64,000 nucleotides of DNA from assembly GCA_015501595.1 (NCBI GenBank), contig JADNRX010000033.1, positions 124,001-188,000 on the forward strand, given 5' to 3'. Within the stretch, counting starts at the first letter, position 1; each line of letters opens with the position of its first letter. Positions 10,384 through 23,139 of this stretch are shown piece by piece. Under the pieces are notes generated by a model. That model made no database searches, was not told the origin of the DNA, and saw only the letters and a program-made list of their open reading frames with translations. The position numbers were made by a program, and so were the translations under genes. This stretch comes from Hymenopellis radicata. Lineage: Eukaryota; Basidiomycota; Agaricomycetes; Agaricales; Physalacriaceae.

Positions 10384-13300
10384 ATGTCCTCCCAAGACTT
10401 TATACGCGCCTTGAAGGCATCCTCGGACCCTCCGGTTGCCAATGGGCCTTTCAAAATAGAGATTGCGCGTGCAGGCTGGCAGAACTCCGGCTTGTACGTC
10501 CTTCGCAAGGAAGAACTAATCGCGGACTGGATCCTCACTCAATTTCACAAGGACAAAGCCTCGTGAGTTCGTTTAAAGTATCCCACTCTCAATGTCGTTG
10601 ACGTTCCGCAAAGCGTTTTGGATGTGCGATACTGGGAGCTTCTCAGCGACGTCCTGTCCTCGCCTCAGGTTCCGCTCAAGACATGGCTGCCTTCCATGCT
10701 GAACCGTATCAGTGTTGCGACGATCGTAGTGTCGCTGCTGTCCTCATTAAACACTCTCGAGAATGAACGACAAACAGCACTGTCTATAAGCGCATCCAAA
10801 TGCCTGTCAATCCTATGGCCACTATCTGTTCGCAAAATCGGCGTCGACGCACTTCTTGAATGTTTGGGAGCTTTCTTGTCTGCAGTGAACAACAACGATC
10901 TGGACGAAAGCGCTCTCCAGATCGGTACATGGATAGCCAACTCGTTCAGATTGTCTCTGAGCAATTCTTCAAATAAAAAGAAGGTTCGACTTCTCACTCT
11001 TTCCTCGCGACGTCGTGATAGTAACTTTTCATCAAGATATACACTGCCTTTACACAAACCTACCTGGTGGAATGGACCCTATGCGTACAAAAAGACCTTG
11101 TAGTTGATAAACTATACGACGCAGGAGTCGAAATTCTCTTCAATCTCGACATATTACGCCAATTAAACGAGAACGATACCTCTCTGTTCGACTCCTTCCA
11201 GGCGGCCCCACTATTTGTTCTATCCCGTCTTTTTTTGTCCTTCGTTCTTGCCACCAAGCGATTACGCGGAGCGCTATTCGGACAGAGCTCTTCGCAGCAG
11301 TCTATTGGTGGTCTAGATGATGTGCGTGCAGCAGCAACACGTTTCTACGTCTCGTCGCAGCGTCTGGTGGAATCCAAGAACATGGGGACGGAAAGCTGGA
11401 GGGCCCAGCTGGACCTTCTACGCGTTGTCAAAGACCAGGCGCTGTTTACTGGACAACAGGAACTACAAGACGCTTTTCGGGTCATCATTGATTACGCCAT
11501 CAAAGCGTTGAAAAACTACAGCATTGCAGGTGTGGTTTTTGAGCCTCCTTCTGAACCAATTTTGATGATAAGCCAAGAGAACCAACAACTCGAAGCCTCT
11601 CTGGCCGCAGAGATGATGTCCGTCATCGCTAGCATTGAATATGACGCGATATCGCCTTTGTTGTCGCGCACTTTGTTTCGAGTTTTGCTCGTAGGTGCTC
11701 GTCTTATGTTTCAGTACAAAACAATTAATACACTACAGATACCGTCTACCGAAGCGTCGTATGGCGCGCTCTTAGAGAACCTCTTGGAGTACCATTCAAA
11801 GACAAGGACCGTCAACTCACTTTTGGAAATCATCCTCCGTGATATGCCTCTACCTGACCTCATTACTCCTCATGAGGATGCGACTGAAGTCTACACAACC
11901 GTGATGTCTTCACCGTTAATGCGCCCGGCCTTTCTGGATCGATTGCGGACTGCACCCAAGCTTTCATTACATCCACGCAAGTCATTCCTACCTTGGAAAT
12001 GATTGCCGAAGCAGTTACGCACAGATCCGATGAAGCTACTGCTTCCCAAGATGCTCTCACTTCGTACATGAAGGCATTGAAAAAAACTGCTGCGACAGAC
12101 ATAGGCAGTGATTCTGTACATGCCTCGGAGAGCTCGGGCGTCACTTTGAGCCTGACTTGTCGCATCGCAGGCGTTGTTCTGGTCTCTATAGAGCACGAAA
12201 ACCTCGCACCGGAAGTCTGGCGGCGCTTCCGGAGCTTGTGCGTCAACTGTACGACAAGCTATCAGCTACACTCTCGTCGCAAATGAAACTTTTGAACAAA
12301 TGGGGCGCGGCAGGCTCGCAGCAGTTGTGGGGTCTTCCGTGATAGCTTCAGCGCTCCTACGCCTTATGTTCATCTTACGGCGGAGATTCATCAGTCTCAG
12401 AGACCTGCCAGAACCGAAATTGACAGCGCGGCTACTAGAATTTATAACGGAGAAGAATCGCTGCGTGGTGTTTACTGAGCTCACCTTCGAAATTGTAAGT
12501 GTATGCCTGACACGTCGATTGCTGTTCTAAACTCCTTTTCCAGTTCCGTCACCTATTAGAATGCCTTTCAAGGAGTACATCGGAGGTTACGGATGGGTTT
12601 GTGGATCGACTCATGGCATACCTTCAGCACCTGGCAGACGATACGTCACGCAAGGCCAATACTCAAGTTCTGCTTTATACCATCGTTGAACGCTGGTTGC
12701 CAACTATAGAGTACGTCATACCTGTTCACGAAAACAGTACATGCTAATAGTTTCCTCAGCTACAAGGCAACTCGAGCTCAAGTGGATGCCTTGATTCATG
12801 TTCTCATTGAACACAACGATGCACTCTCCTCCAATCTACCGCTTCGTTACTGCTTATCATCCGCAGAGTTCTGGGAGCTCGAACAGGTTCGAGGTATGCA
12901 TGCGATTGATCAGATATCACGCACCATATTCAACATCCTCTCGCAGAGTGTCTCCTTGCTTATGTCGACACAGCGACGGCCGCGTTCCAAACCGATGTGG
13001 GGCGTGTAGACACGAACCAGCTTGACAAGGCCATCAATATCTTCGAACTGCTCTTGTTGTTCCCGCCGGACTACTTCCCTCGCCAGCTCAATCTTAACCT
13101 TTCCAAGAGAGCATTGGTTGTTGACGCCGCGATCACCAACTGTCGCGAGAAAGAATTCCGATGCGAGGCTCTGACTGTCCTTCGCACGTTTTCGCAGCGA
13201 ATACTTTCTCATTTGGACACAGACGATCGTTCGGTATGTCCTGTTTTCTAATGAATGCGGTCGTGTAGCTCACCTTTTGATCTGAAGCAAGCATATCAGC

Positions 13301-15156
13301 TCTTAGAGTACTTGATGACCACACAAACCGCTGACGAACACTTGATCGCCGCCACCCTTGATTTGGTCGAATTGCACGTCGCGTAAGTTCCTCAGCGTCC
13401 TCCAAAGTAGGAGGAAGCTGAAAGATTTATGTAGCGCTTTACTAAAGTCAGATGTAATATCTGGATTCCAACAACTGTTGACCAGTTTCCGGAACATTGA
13501 TGCCGACAGTTTTCTTCGAAGAAATCTTCGGGCGAGATGCTTGGAGTCTACGATTGGAATATTGACAAAGAACCAGAAATTACACAGGTGTGTTCTTACG
13601 CCCTGCTTTGGCCGGTCTTTCTTAGCTGATCGTTACAGATTCTCTGACAGCGTGCAGGCTGAGATTCAAAGCCTTCATAGGCATTTGATTGATTTGCTTG
13701 AGCCTCGGATGGTCGCAATCCTGTCTTCATCTTTTGCAACATTGTCATCCCGGGAAACAGTGGGCTGTTTACACGGTTGGAGGCATATCCTGAGCCTAGG
13801 AAGATGGCTGGCCGGTGAGTCTCCTTCCTGGATTCATTAGATGTCCAACCTGATCGTGACAGTTGGCCTTGCTAATGTCCATGGTCCCAAACTGTGTCTG
13901 CTGGCCAGTCAGTCTACCATGGTCTTGGATCCAGAACTGGTCGATGTGATCTTCTACGTTTTCAAAGAAGAGTGTCTCTGTGTGGAAGCTCTACCTAGAG
14001 CACATCTACTCGACATCCTAACACAGGCTTATATCTCTTTGAGTGATCATGGAAGTGCGTTGTTTCTTTCTTGGCATGTCCTCGTTCTAACAATATCCAT
14101 GAAAGCCGATGCTGTCGATGCCATTGTGTCTGAGGTTTTCCGCAATCTAACAGCGGATGAATTCACCCGAATGACGAAGACGTTGGAGTCGAGGTTTTCA
14201 GAAGAATTTCCTGCATTTCAACGCACCGTTGTGCTTGCTACGTTACTACTGCAGGAAGCGCCGAAAGGTAAGCAGTCTCTCTGCTACATGGTACGCATGA
14301 TTAATACTAATTTCACGTTTTCAGACACTCTCCACGTCTCCCAAACATTCACTACGCTCTGTTTAACGATGTTCGGCGGCGGTGGCGCGTTTGTTACTCC
14401 CTCCGTTCGTCCTCATGTCTTCCGCTTCATTCTCCAGCGATGCCGCGACCGGGTCAGTTCTTATTCTTTACCACTGTGCATCATCTCACTATTCTATTAG
14501 GCAGCCACCTTACGGTCGCTCGACGTGAACGCCATATGGTCGATAATAGCCAAGTTCCTCTCAAACACCACTTCGCATGAAGACCACACGTCACCAAGAG
14601 TCTTCCACGACATCATCGCTGCATCACAGCCCTCATTCGTCTTCGACGAGACCTGGTCGTGCAAACTCTTCCCCACCTCGGCCAGACTCTCCGAAACTTG
14701 CTGGGACTCATGCGACACCCCAAACCGCAACTGGGCGGCAAACAGACCTGCCTGATATCCGATAGCTTCCCCGCGTGGATACAGATTCGGGAGCCTCTAG
14801 GCACCGAGGAAGCAAAAGCAATGTCCCGACTTCTCGAGACATTGAACTCCAAGACCATTGTCAAGAGTTATTCATCGTCAAAGGATTCGTCGAAGGCGGA
14901 ATCTCTCGCGAAACCCTTTTCCAAGCATTCAGCGTTCGTGCTAACGGCGTTCATCGAGGCGGCGAGCGATCCTCTTTGCGTTGTTCCTACGAACACGCGG
15001 AAAGAGCTGCAACCAGGTTTATTTGCGCTGTGCGATATGCTCAACGAGCACGATCGGGATGCTATGATGCTCAGCTCTCTCGACGCGAGTGGCAAGGTAA
15101 TAATGAAATCATTGTGGAAGGATTATGAGAAACAGCGATACGTTGGACGCGGTTAA
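10384..15156 (+). CDS. URB2: nucleolar pre-ribosome protein URB2/NPA2
   Basis: A very long helical protein of many short exons starting MSSQDFIRALKASSDPP. The C-terminal part is diagnostic of the Urb2/Npa2 family: KHSAFVLTAFIEAASDPLC, then RKELQPGLFALCDMLNEHD, ASGKVIMKSLWKDYEKQRY and a stop at 15154-15156. Urb2 acts in early 60S subunit assembly in the nucleolus. The splices I checked at 10567, 10984, 12493, 12713 and 12892 are clean. The protein-like frame cannot be followed everywhere, however. Around 11945-11960, 12185-12215, 12328-12335 (a GGGG run) and 14610-14620 the sensible frame moves by -1 with no usable GT-AG intron. Either the assembly has lost single bases or the gene is damaged. 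Confidence 0.82.
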
Positions 15157-15192
15157 CTTGTATTTATCTAGCGATAGGACCTCTACTTATAT

Positions 15193-16783
15193 CTACCGTG
15201 CATAAACAGTCTGATGCCCGCCGTTTGTGAGTTTCTCAGGCTTCACAAATCCAGCTGTCCTTTTCTCCTCGGCTATCCCACGAATGAGTGTCAAGAAATC
15301 GTCAACAGCTGCGTCCGTGTTCTGCACATGAACGACCAATCGGCCTGAAGGAGCGAGGATGATAGGCACTGGAAGCTCCTTAGCCCGTAAAGCGATTTCT
15401 TCAAACGTCGTTCCGATACTGGCAGCATCATAGAAGATCTGCTCAAGGTTTTAGTAGATCTTAATCCGTGAACTAATAAGACTTACCATGCAGGTCTCAG
15501 CACGACTGAGGATAGTTACACCGATCTCTTCTAAACCAGCTTCAAGCTTCTCGTGAGATCGTGTACCTTAGGAAGGAGCGGGAAATGATGGGTTAAGGCA
15601 TAGGCCGCAGAGAACGCCATGAAACCAGTCTGGCGCATTCCACCACCAAAGAGTTTCCGGAAACGGCGTGCCCTAGTAATAAATTCCTTGGGCCCGACTA
15701 ACATCGAGCCGATGGGAGCACCTTGACAAACTCATGAGACCATGTACAAACCCGAGGTACTCAGAGTATATACCAAGACCCTTGCTAAAGCAAAGACTGA
15801 TACTGTCGAAAGGGTCACAAAGTTCCTTCATCGACATCCCAGTTTCTGCAGCAACGTGCCATAAACGAGCACCGTCCAGATGCATGATAACGTTCTGGGA
15901 ATGAGCAAAGTTCGAGATGGCGATTATCTCCTCTTGAGGGAATATTGTTCCATTCAGAGTGTTTTCGAGAGAGATCACCTCCGTCGGGGCACTTGAGATG
16001 ATTTAATATCGGTCAAGTCAATATTATGAGGTGAATACTTACCTGTGAACGTCTGGGCCGTATACCATATTTGCTTTCACGTCGTCAAGTGTAAGATGGT
16101 GGCCTTAATAGAATGAGTATACAAATTGATACGTTGGGACGGAAGCGGAATGCATGCCATTAGATGGAATCACTGGCGTAACAGCAGCGCCAGAATGGAA
16201 AGCCAATCCACCAACCTCATATCTGTTGGCATTGAGTGTTCAGTAGTATGAAGGGCAAAGTGTATATACCTGTGCACATGACAGCGATGATCCAAGAGAA
16301 CCGTGTACGGAGGTTGTTTAAGGTGCGTTCGGATTCCAATTTGGTTGGATTGAGTACCAGAGGACATGAATAAGCCTGCTTCCTTGCCGGCGAGTTGCGC
16401 AACATGGGCTTCCAAGGCACTGGTAACGAGTCGGACATGAGATTAAAAAGCGCCTGAAGTCGCGTACGCAGTTGAAGGTTCGTCGTACACGTCATCACCG
16501 AGCGTAGCTTGCACGGCGTACTCGTACATTTCCTTGGTAGGAACTGAACATTCCGTTTCAGCGTAGAGAACAGGAAGTGGATTGTAACGTTATAAACCTG
16601 TTATAGTATCGGCTGAACGCGAATTAGTACGAGATGTCGAGGCATATGTACCAACTTACAGATAAAGCAGCGCGTCATTAGGTTTCTCCTGACATCGTTA
16701 TCGATCGCTTGGTGCTCGGAAAGCAAGTCAATCTTGACTTGAGCAGCTACCTTTGCCCTCGCGGTTTTCAGATCGCTGGCCAT
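15193..16783 (-). CDS. GLY1: L-threonine aldolase (low-specificity, PLP-dependent)
   Basis: Cleaves L-(allo-)threonine to glycine and acetaldehyde with pyridoxal phosphate. Exons join to RCFISDTITVPTKEMYEYAV, then LGDDVYDEPST, LFMSSGTQSNQIGIRTHL, the cofactor-contact segment IMHLDGARLWHVA and the Schiff-base lysine in LCFSKGLGAPIGSML, then ARRFRKLFGGGMRQTGFMA. The C-terminus (TNGGHQTVYAR) ends TAG at 15193-15195. FISDT replaces the bacterial FRSDT at the N-terminal PLP motif; Ile/Val there is usual in fungi. The start at 16783 gives a roughly 40-residue N-terminal extension ahead of the fold, reached through a small exon (CCGATACTATAACAG). Cytosolic, no targeting signal seen. Confidence 0.92.
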
Positions 16784-17047
16784 AGTCCTTGTCTGAAAAC
16801 GAAACGACGTCTGATCCTGAGTAACAGATGGGAGAAGGCACGGTGAGTCATTTGTCCTTCATCGCGTGAAGGATGAGGCGATCGGTCAGGGCTGTCCAAA
16901 TCCATCACGCTCGACCTTCAGTACGCTGCTTACATAAGTCATCTACTTAATCTTCTTCACTTTCCAGCTGTACTGCCTCGCGGCGCACGTTCTGCATCGC
17001 CTTAATCTCTCGTTGGCGTCTGTCTATTTTCTTCATTCTCTATAACG

Positions 17048-17488
17048 ATGGGAAACGTGAGTGATCAACCCTCTCGACTTGCTCTAGAGGATTTCGAGCT
17101 AACGCGACCTTACCTAGGGTGCTAAAGCAGCTCAAAAGAGAGAACGGTGCGATTTCTCTCACTCCCTATCGTGATGTGAGCTCATGGTCAATGTAGGAAT
17201 GCCAAGGAGGCTGGAGGAAAAGGAAAGAGCCAGACAAAATCCAACGAGGCTGCAAAGAACATCATATGCGACAAGTGCAAGCAGGCCTTTGTGAGTGTCC
17301 GCCACTGATTGTATACATATAGTTGACGCCTCAATTCAGTTTGTGACTACCCGTCAGCCAGCGTAAGCCTTCCACCATCAATATAGGGACCGTTGCTCAT
17401 CCTTTACGACGTCCCCAGTTTAGAGGAGCACGCCACAAATAAGCACTCCAAGACCTTGGCCGAATGTTTCCCCACCTTTGGCAAGTAA
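17048..17488 (+). CDS. 4F5/SERF-type small zinc-finger protein
   Basis: Five small exons give a 74-residue protein beginning MGNGAKAAQKRERNAKE, the 4F5 (SERF-like) N-terminal signature, followed by a lysine-rich linker and a C-terminal C2H2-like finger: CDKCKQAFFVTT...EEHATNKH. The first coding exon is only 10 nt (ATGGGAAACG), and the finger is split across two introns. Plant and fungal relatives are small, basic, nuclear or cytosolic proteins of unknown biochemical role. It converges on TIM10, with 126 bp between the stops. Confidence 0.85.
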
Positions 17489-17614
17489 CTTAGAATTTTC
17501 CAGGGTATATAGATTTTGTGGGAATGATTTTCCGCTGCATTATAATGTGATTGGGGCTGAGAGTAAGACGATTAAGACGATACATCACGAAAGCAAGCAG
17601 ATACAGCAACACAT

Positions 17615-18019
17615 CTACGGCGACCCGAATGAGGCAGGGTTTGAGGCATTGACGTTGGCCGCCCCCCGCGCCTGGAGTACTTCTCCAACCTTCTTCTGCA
17701 CGTCGTTGTATTTTGACACGCATCTGTCTATGCAGACCTGCTCGCCCTTGTTGAGGTCGGCGTCGGCGTAGCGTGCGGATATGCACTTGTTGTGGCAAGA
17801 CCTAGAAACCAGTCTCATGAACGCTCCCAGTACAACTTTGGCCAAGGACGTACGTGACCATGCGGTTGAAAAAGTCGGTCACCGTGTCAAGCCTATAGTC
17901 AATGCATAAGACTTTGGTACCAACAGAACAGAAAGCACGTACTCGGTGATGGCCAGGTCAATTTTTTCGGGATTGATTGAGCCATTGGAGGCTGAACGAC
18001 TTCCTCCGAGAAACGACAT
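17615..18019 (-). CDS. TIM10: mitochondrial intermembrane-space chaperone Tim10
   Basis: Three exons give about 100 residues with the twin CX3C signature of small Tim proteins (SCHNKCI and CIDRCV). The LDTVTDFFNRMV helix before it and DADLNKGEQ before the second pair are typical of Tim10 rather than Tim9. It forms the hexameric Tim9-Tim10 chaperone carrying carrier and beta-barrel precursors across the intermembrane space. The donor GTACGT after ATCACCGA and the acceptor TTTCTAG just before the first CX3C restore the frame. It is divergent from UTP4 with 157 bp between the start codons. Confidence 0.93.
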
Positions 18020-18176
18020 GACAGATGAAGGTTGGGTTGTGGTCGTTGAGGAAGTTGTGAATGTGAGGGGTAGACGGCAAAACGACGCGAAGCCTTGCCC
18101 GGCGGCGGTGCCGGAGGATGCCGATCCAGCATTTTTCTCGATCACCATCAAAAAAGTTTTGAACGCGTTCTCTACG
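18020..18176. promoter_or_regulatory. shared divergent promoter, TIM10 / UTP4
   Basis: The start codons of TIM10 (minus) and UTP4 (plus) are only 157 bp apart, so both 5' UTRs and any promoter elements must fit here. No TATA box is evident. Confidence 0.5.
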
Positions 18177-20990
18177 ATGGAAGAGACTGCCGTCCAAGTC
18201 CATCGCTGCCGTTTCGTCGACTTTACTCCGTCACCAGTCACCGCTTTAGCTTTTCCGCCTCTTCCACTGCCAAAGAACAAGACATCCCAGCCATCCCGTT
18301 CAAAATTTGGCACTCTTGCTGTCGGCCACGCGAATGGAAACATTGACCTCTGTTCGTGGACAGGCGCCCAGGGCGCTCTGCAATCCCCCCAGGCATGGGT
18401 TGTCTCCAAGGCATGTTATTCCTTCTTTCCATTAAATTGTACTCAATATGCACAAGGTAGACTATAACAGGTCTCTATCCGTCCAAAGTAGACTCGCTCG
18501 CATTCTCAATAAAAGACCCACAACATTCAAAGGATGATGACGTGCCTCCTCTTTCTGCACTACGACTCTTTAGCTCAGGTGGGGGAAGCGAAGTGATCGA
18601 ATGGGACATTGAACAGCTCTGTGTTCGAGTGAGTCTTCTTCGAATGGTCCATCTATTGTTACTTAACTTCATGCTAGCGGACACTTGGCTCCCAAGCCGG
18701 AGCCATTTGGTCTATCGCTGTCAATCCAGCTTCTACACTACTTGCGTTGGGTTGTGAAGATGGCAGCGTCCGCATCCTCTCGCTCGCAGAGGACAACCTC
18801 ACACATTTTCGACGCTTTGACCGTGTAAAATCTCGCCTTCTGAGTATCGCGTGGGGTCCGCCTGTTTTGAAGACCACGTCTGAATCGACGAGCACAGCGG
18901 AAGAGGACTATGAATGGACAGACTCTTGGCTAGCTACTGGCGGTTCAGATAGTAGCCTGCGAAAATGGGATGTCAAGACCGGTAGACCATCTGAACGGAT
19001 GAATGTCGACAAGATGCGCGGTGAAAGAACGCTAGTGTGGACTGTCTGCGTTCTCGGGTTAGTCCATTCGTCTAAGTAGTTCTCCTCCGGTACTAATTTC
19101 GCGTTCTAGGGATGGAACCATCGTTTCAGGGGACTCGTTAGGCATGGTCAAGTTTTGGGATTCCAAGACATGCACCCAAATGCAAAGCTTCCAAGGTCAC
19201 GGCGCCGATGTCTTATGCCTCACAATCAGTCCAGTGAATATTTCGTCTCTAATTAAAATATCAGACCCATTTATTCATTTTCAGGAAGGCTCCGTGGTAT
19301 ATTCATCTGGTGTAGACCAAAAGATTACCCAGTTCTCAATAGTTAAAAATCAGACGGGTGAAGGGGCTTCCACCAGCCAACCCTCGCGACGCTGGGTGCA
19401 AGCTTCTTCGCGTAGAATGCATTCACACGATGTTCGCGCCTTGGCAACATGGCCACCCTATTCTCCACTTCCTCCGGCTCACAAGCGCCGGTTCCCCGCA
19501 GATGTCGCTCCCATATTAGTTTCTGGAGGACTAGATATGTCGGTTGTCGTCACGCCCGCTGCACTTCCGGGGAACACAGTCGTGAAAATCACCAATCCAC
19601 TTGCCACCAGTACGGAAGCCACGTTTGCCGACTCTTATCATCGTCGACTTGCCTACGCACCTGGCCCGTCCAACGCTCCCGCCATTCGCGTCGCAAGAGG
19701 CTCTCGACTTGTGTCTTGCATGCATGACGCGTCAGTTAGCATATGGCGAATTAATACCACACCTTCGGAGGATGCCACAGGCCAGCCGTCGGTGGCAGAA
19801 ACTGATGGCTGGGAAAAGCTGCTAGATATGGATCTTGCTGTCCATACGAATTTAATAGCGAGCTCTCTATCAGATGACGGCAAATGGCTCGTTGTATCCG
19901 ATTTGTATGAGTCGAAATTATTCTCCCTTGCATTTAATGTACGTTGCCATCCCCGTCATCTTTATCGTCCTGATAAGACCTCGTGTAGGACAAGGGTGAA
20001 TTGACACCAAAGCGCGTTAAGTCGTTCTCCTCCGTAATCTCCACGCAATTGGCGCTATCCCCAGCGTCCAGTGGTGGACTAGCATTCGCGTTCACGCCCG
20101 ACTCCTCAAAGTTGCTAATGTCCAGCGCAATCTCGTCGGCTGTCCTTGTGATAGACTTGACTCAATCAGAAGGACCCAGAATATTGCGTTCATTTGACCA
20201 GCATGTCAGTAACGTGGGGGAGCGTGTAACAAAACCATTGCCTAGCGATGGGGATGGAGACGTTGACATGGATGCTCCAGAGTCATCGACTCGAGCCCAG
20301 AGTGGTACTCTTCTATCGCATGTCATTCGGATAACAGTCAGTGCGGATGGACAGTGGGCTGCGACAACGGATGATCGTGCGCGGACACATGTCTTTAACC
20401 TGGATTCTCTTCAAGTAAGGTCTTCGTATATCCATTCTCGTCCACTCCTCACCTTCCGTCTTTAGCACCATTGCATCCTCCCTTCTTTTGCGCAACCGGC
20501 GCAAACGCTCGCATTCGCTCCCGCGAGCACGAGCCTTCTGACCCTCATATTCCCTGACAACTCTATCCAGATCTACGACGTCGAAACGCGCCAGTTCCCC
20601 TCTTGGTCCAAGGATCTCATCTCAAACGTGTCCCAACGCCTCTCGTTGACACACGACTCAGTCATAGGGATCGCGTTCGATCCCGCGGCAACGAAATACG
20701 CGTTACTTTGGGGCTCGACATGGATGTGCAAGATACCTATGGATGGATCAAGTACCAGCGGCGGGTCCAGTAAAAAACGGCAGCGGCGAGAGAGTCTGAA
20801 GCGCAATGTTGCGTCTACGGCTTCTGCTGATCCACAGGGTACGGAGCTGAAGATGATCACGCGATATCGTCCCATTTTATTTGCTGAATTCATTGCGCCT
20901 GGAGAGCTACTAGTCGTGGAACGGCCGTTGGTTGATGTATTGGCTACTTTACCGCCAGCGTACTTCAAACAGAAGTATGGTGCTTCATAG
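18177..20990 (+). CDS. UTP4: U3 snoRNP-associated WD40 protein UTP4 (cirhin)
   Basis: A component of the t-UTP/UtpA part of the small-subunit processome, which starts 18S pre-rRNA processing in the nucleolus. It begins METAVQVHRCRF-like at 18177 (second residue Glu) and shows repeated WD-type blades, for example GTLAVGHANGNIDLCSWTG, SGGGSEVIEWDIEQL, LALGCEDGSVRILSL, LATGGSDSSLRKWDVKTGRP, IVSGDSLGMVKFWDSKT and VYSSGVDQKITQFSI. A second set follows towards the C-terminus (PDNSIQIYDVETRQF). It ends in a basic stretch (SSKKRQRRESLKRN) and KQKYGAS, TAG at 20988-20990. Introns are short and the frame is intact. Confidence 0.92.
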
Positions 20991-23139
20991 TCCCTGTAAT
21001 CAATCTTGCGAGTCAAAGTCTTGTTAAAGAATGCAAGCCTGGATCCTATGACCGCCTACGTATGCAAGGCAAGTACGAGATTTAAATCTGCTCATTGGTC
21101 CATGGAGTTGAACTTTCAAGTTGATCGCATGCATCAATTGTGATCGACCAAGTTCATTCGTGCCACCATAGCTTGATGACGGTCTTCCACTACTTTGGTG
21201 CACGCCTTGACGCGTTTATACACCACAACAACAAAAAAACAGTTTGGTGAAGTAACAGGGGATCCCGCCGCTGTGCGGTACACCTCTTTAGGACAAGTCC
21301 AGAAACAACGCGTCCGCTAGCTAGCCGCTCCCGTAAAGTGATTGCTCTTCTGAATCCCGTCCTCTCTATGTGCACACAAAGGAACTCCATCTGAGCACTC
21401 CGACGCGGAATTGATGGGCAATCTGTGATTCGCGCCCATCTCTTGCTGCCGTCGCAGGCACATTGACGCAATTGTTCTCGGAGTCCCATCATTGGGCGGT
21501 CTCGTCCAACTTGTAACACGGAGGGAGGTACGTACGAATACTAGCTGTTGTTTTGAGTGGACGCTGTCGATTCGGCGGCCAGCAGGTCCGCCACGCACAC
21601 ATGGAAAGCCAAGGTCATCAAATTCGGTGGTGTGAGTCTTTTTCCCTTGCCCGAACTCCGCCGGTGAAGTTCCTCGGGTGCCTGCACTCACAAGAGTCGC
21701 GTCGTTCGCGTCCTATACATCACTTGTCACGTCGGATGCTTTGACTCATTCCTGAGACTACTCTTTCTTTCACCGGCGCGTTTCTCCTTGTTTCTCCAAT
21801 CCAATTTGGGGCCAAGACTCATTTTTTCTATAAAGAGCCCTCAATTGGTTCTCCGGCATATGCATTCCCTTGTCCAAGGATATCGACGTTCTGGAAAACA
21901 TGTATTTCAGTTAACTGCGGCGGGGTGTTTGAAACTGCGTTGACACGCATCCACTCGCTGGCTCCGTGGCTAGTGTGAAAAATGGAGATTTTTAGTCCCC
22001 TCACTACGTCCGGCATCTATCATTCACCTATGCGCGGGAGGTGGGACCGTGCAATTCTGCTTTGTTCCCACCCATGTCATCTTCTCGCCGGTCAGCAGCC
22101 TCACCCACTGTGAATCCGTTCGCTCAATTTCGCAGGCAGGTCATTTGCTCTTTGCTCAATTTCAGCACCGGCTGCGCCTGATCAAGGCGCTTGGCCTGAT
22201 GCTATCAGTGAGACACTCATCCTGGACCTTGTTTTGGGGGAGGTCGTGTCCAAGCTTCTGTTTGGGTAGTGTTGTGCATACTAGACTTCTAGAAACCATC
22301 GCTGAATTGGGTGACCCTCCGCCACTATCGCGAGTTCCCTGGCTGTTTTGTCTCACTATTGCGCACCATAGATGATTCGAACTCGGAGCTTTTTCGAAAC
22401 TTCCGCCGACTGAAAGAAGGCCCATGACCGCTGACTTGGACGCCTTTAATAGCCCAATTTATTCAGTTGTGGCGCGGAAGGACGTAGTCGTACAGTCTGA
22501 GCAGAGTAGGATGTTGTACTTGTAGTCAGCGTCGTCATGTCGCTGACATGGGATCTATTCATGGATTTTCTGGGTAGAGTTCATGTTTCCGCCGGGCATT
22601 ATGGATGCGTTATCATTCCTTTGGACGGACCGTTGGACGTACAATGCCTGTTTTGTTCCGCCTTGATCTCCGTTCCAATGAAACCTAAATATACGTGGAC
22701 CAATGAAGAGAATCTTGATCTTGAAGAACCTTGCAGTGACCATGAACCTTGATGCCTTGATGGTTCTCACCAAGATACATGAGCGTCCGGGTGATTGTAC
22801 GTACAATCCCATTGTCAACCGGCTCTATCCCTTTAAGTTTAACCCTTGAGAGAAGAGTATCATCTGAAATGTCCAAGTTCCAGTTCAGTGAAACTTCCTT
22901 TAGAAGTCACTCGTCACGGAGATGACTGATTTTGCCAGCAACTTGCGGTACAAAATGCTTGATGCATAGGGCGTTGCATGAAGTAAAGATTTGCATGGTC
23001 CAACAGGGTGAAATCGAGAGAAGATCAGAATGCAGCGGAGACAGCATGAATGTAACCGCAACAGAGAAGGAAAGAGACATAGTGGTATCATCAAAGCAGG
23101 TAAAGAGGATCTAAACAACCAATATCCCAGAAAAGTCCC
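20991..23139. other. long intergenic region without a recognisable gene
   Basis: About 2.1 kb between the convergent ends of UTP4 and the Ras-type gene. Open frames on either strand are short, overlapping and unlike known proteins; I found no splice-compatible chain of exons. No tRNA was seen: a TTCGAAC string near 22378 lacks the paired stem of a T-arm. The region is unusually long for this gene-dense window and could hold a non-coding transcript or a decayed element, but I see no specific signal. Confidence 0.5.

Noticed and set aside
16553..16680. Apparent loss of the FRSDT motif at the threonine aldolase N-terminus
   Set aside because: A small exon (CCGATACTATAACAG) restores FISDTITVPT, and Ile/Val in place of Arg is usual in fungal members, so the gene is intact.
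22372..22396. TTCGAAC string resembling a tRNA T-loop
   Set aside because: The flanking bases do not pair into a T-stem on either strand and no acceptor or anticodon arm is present.
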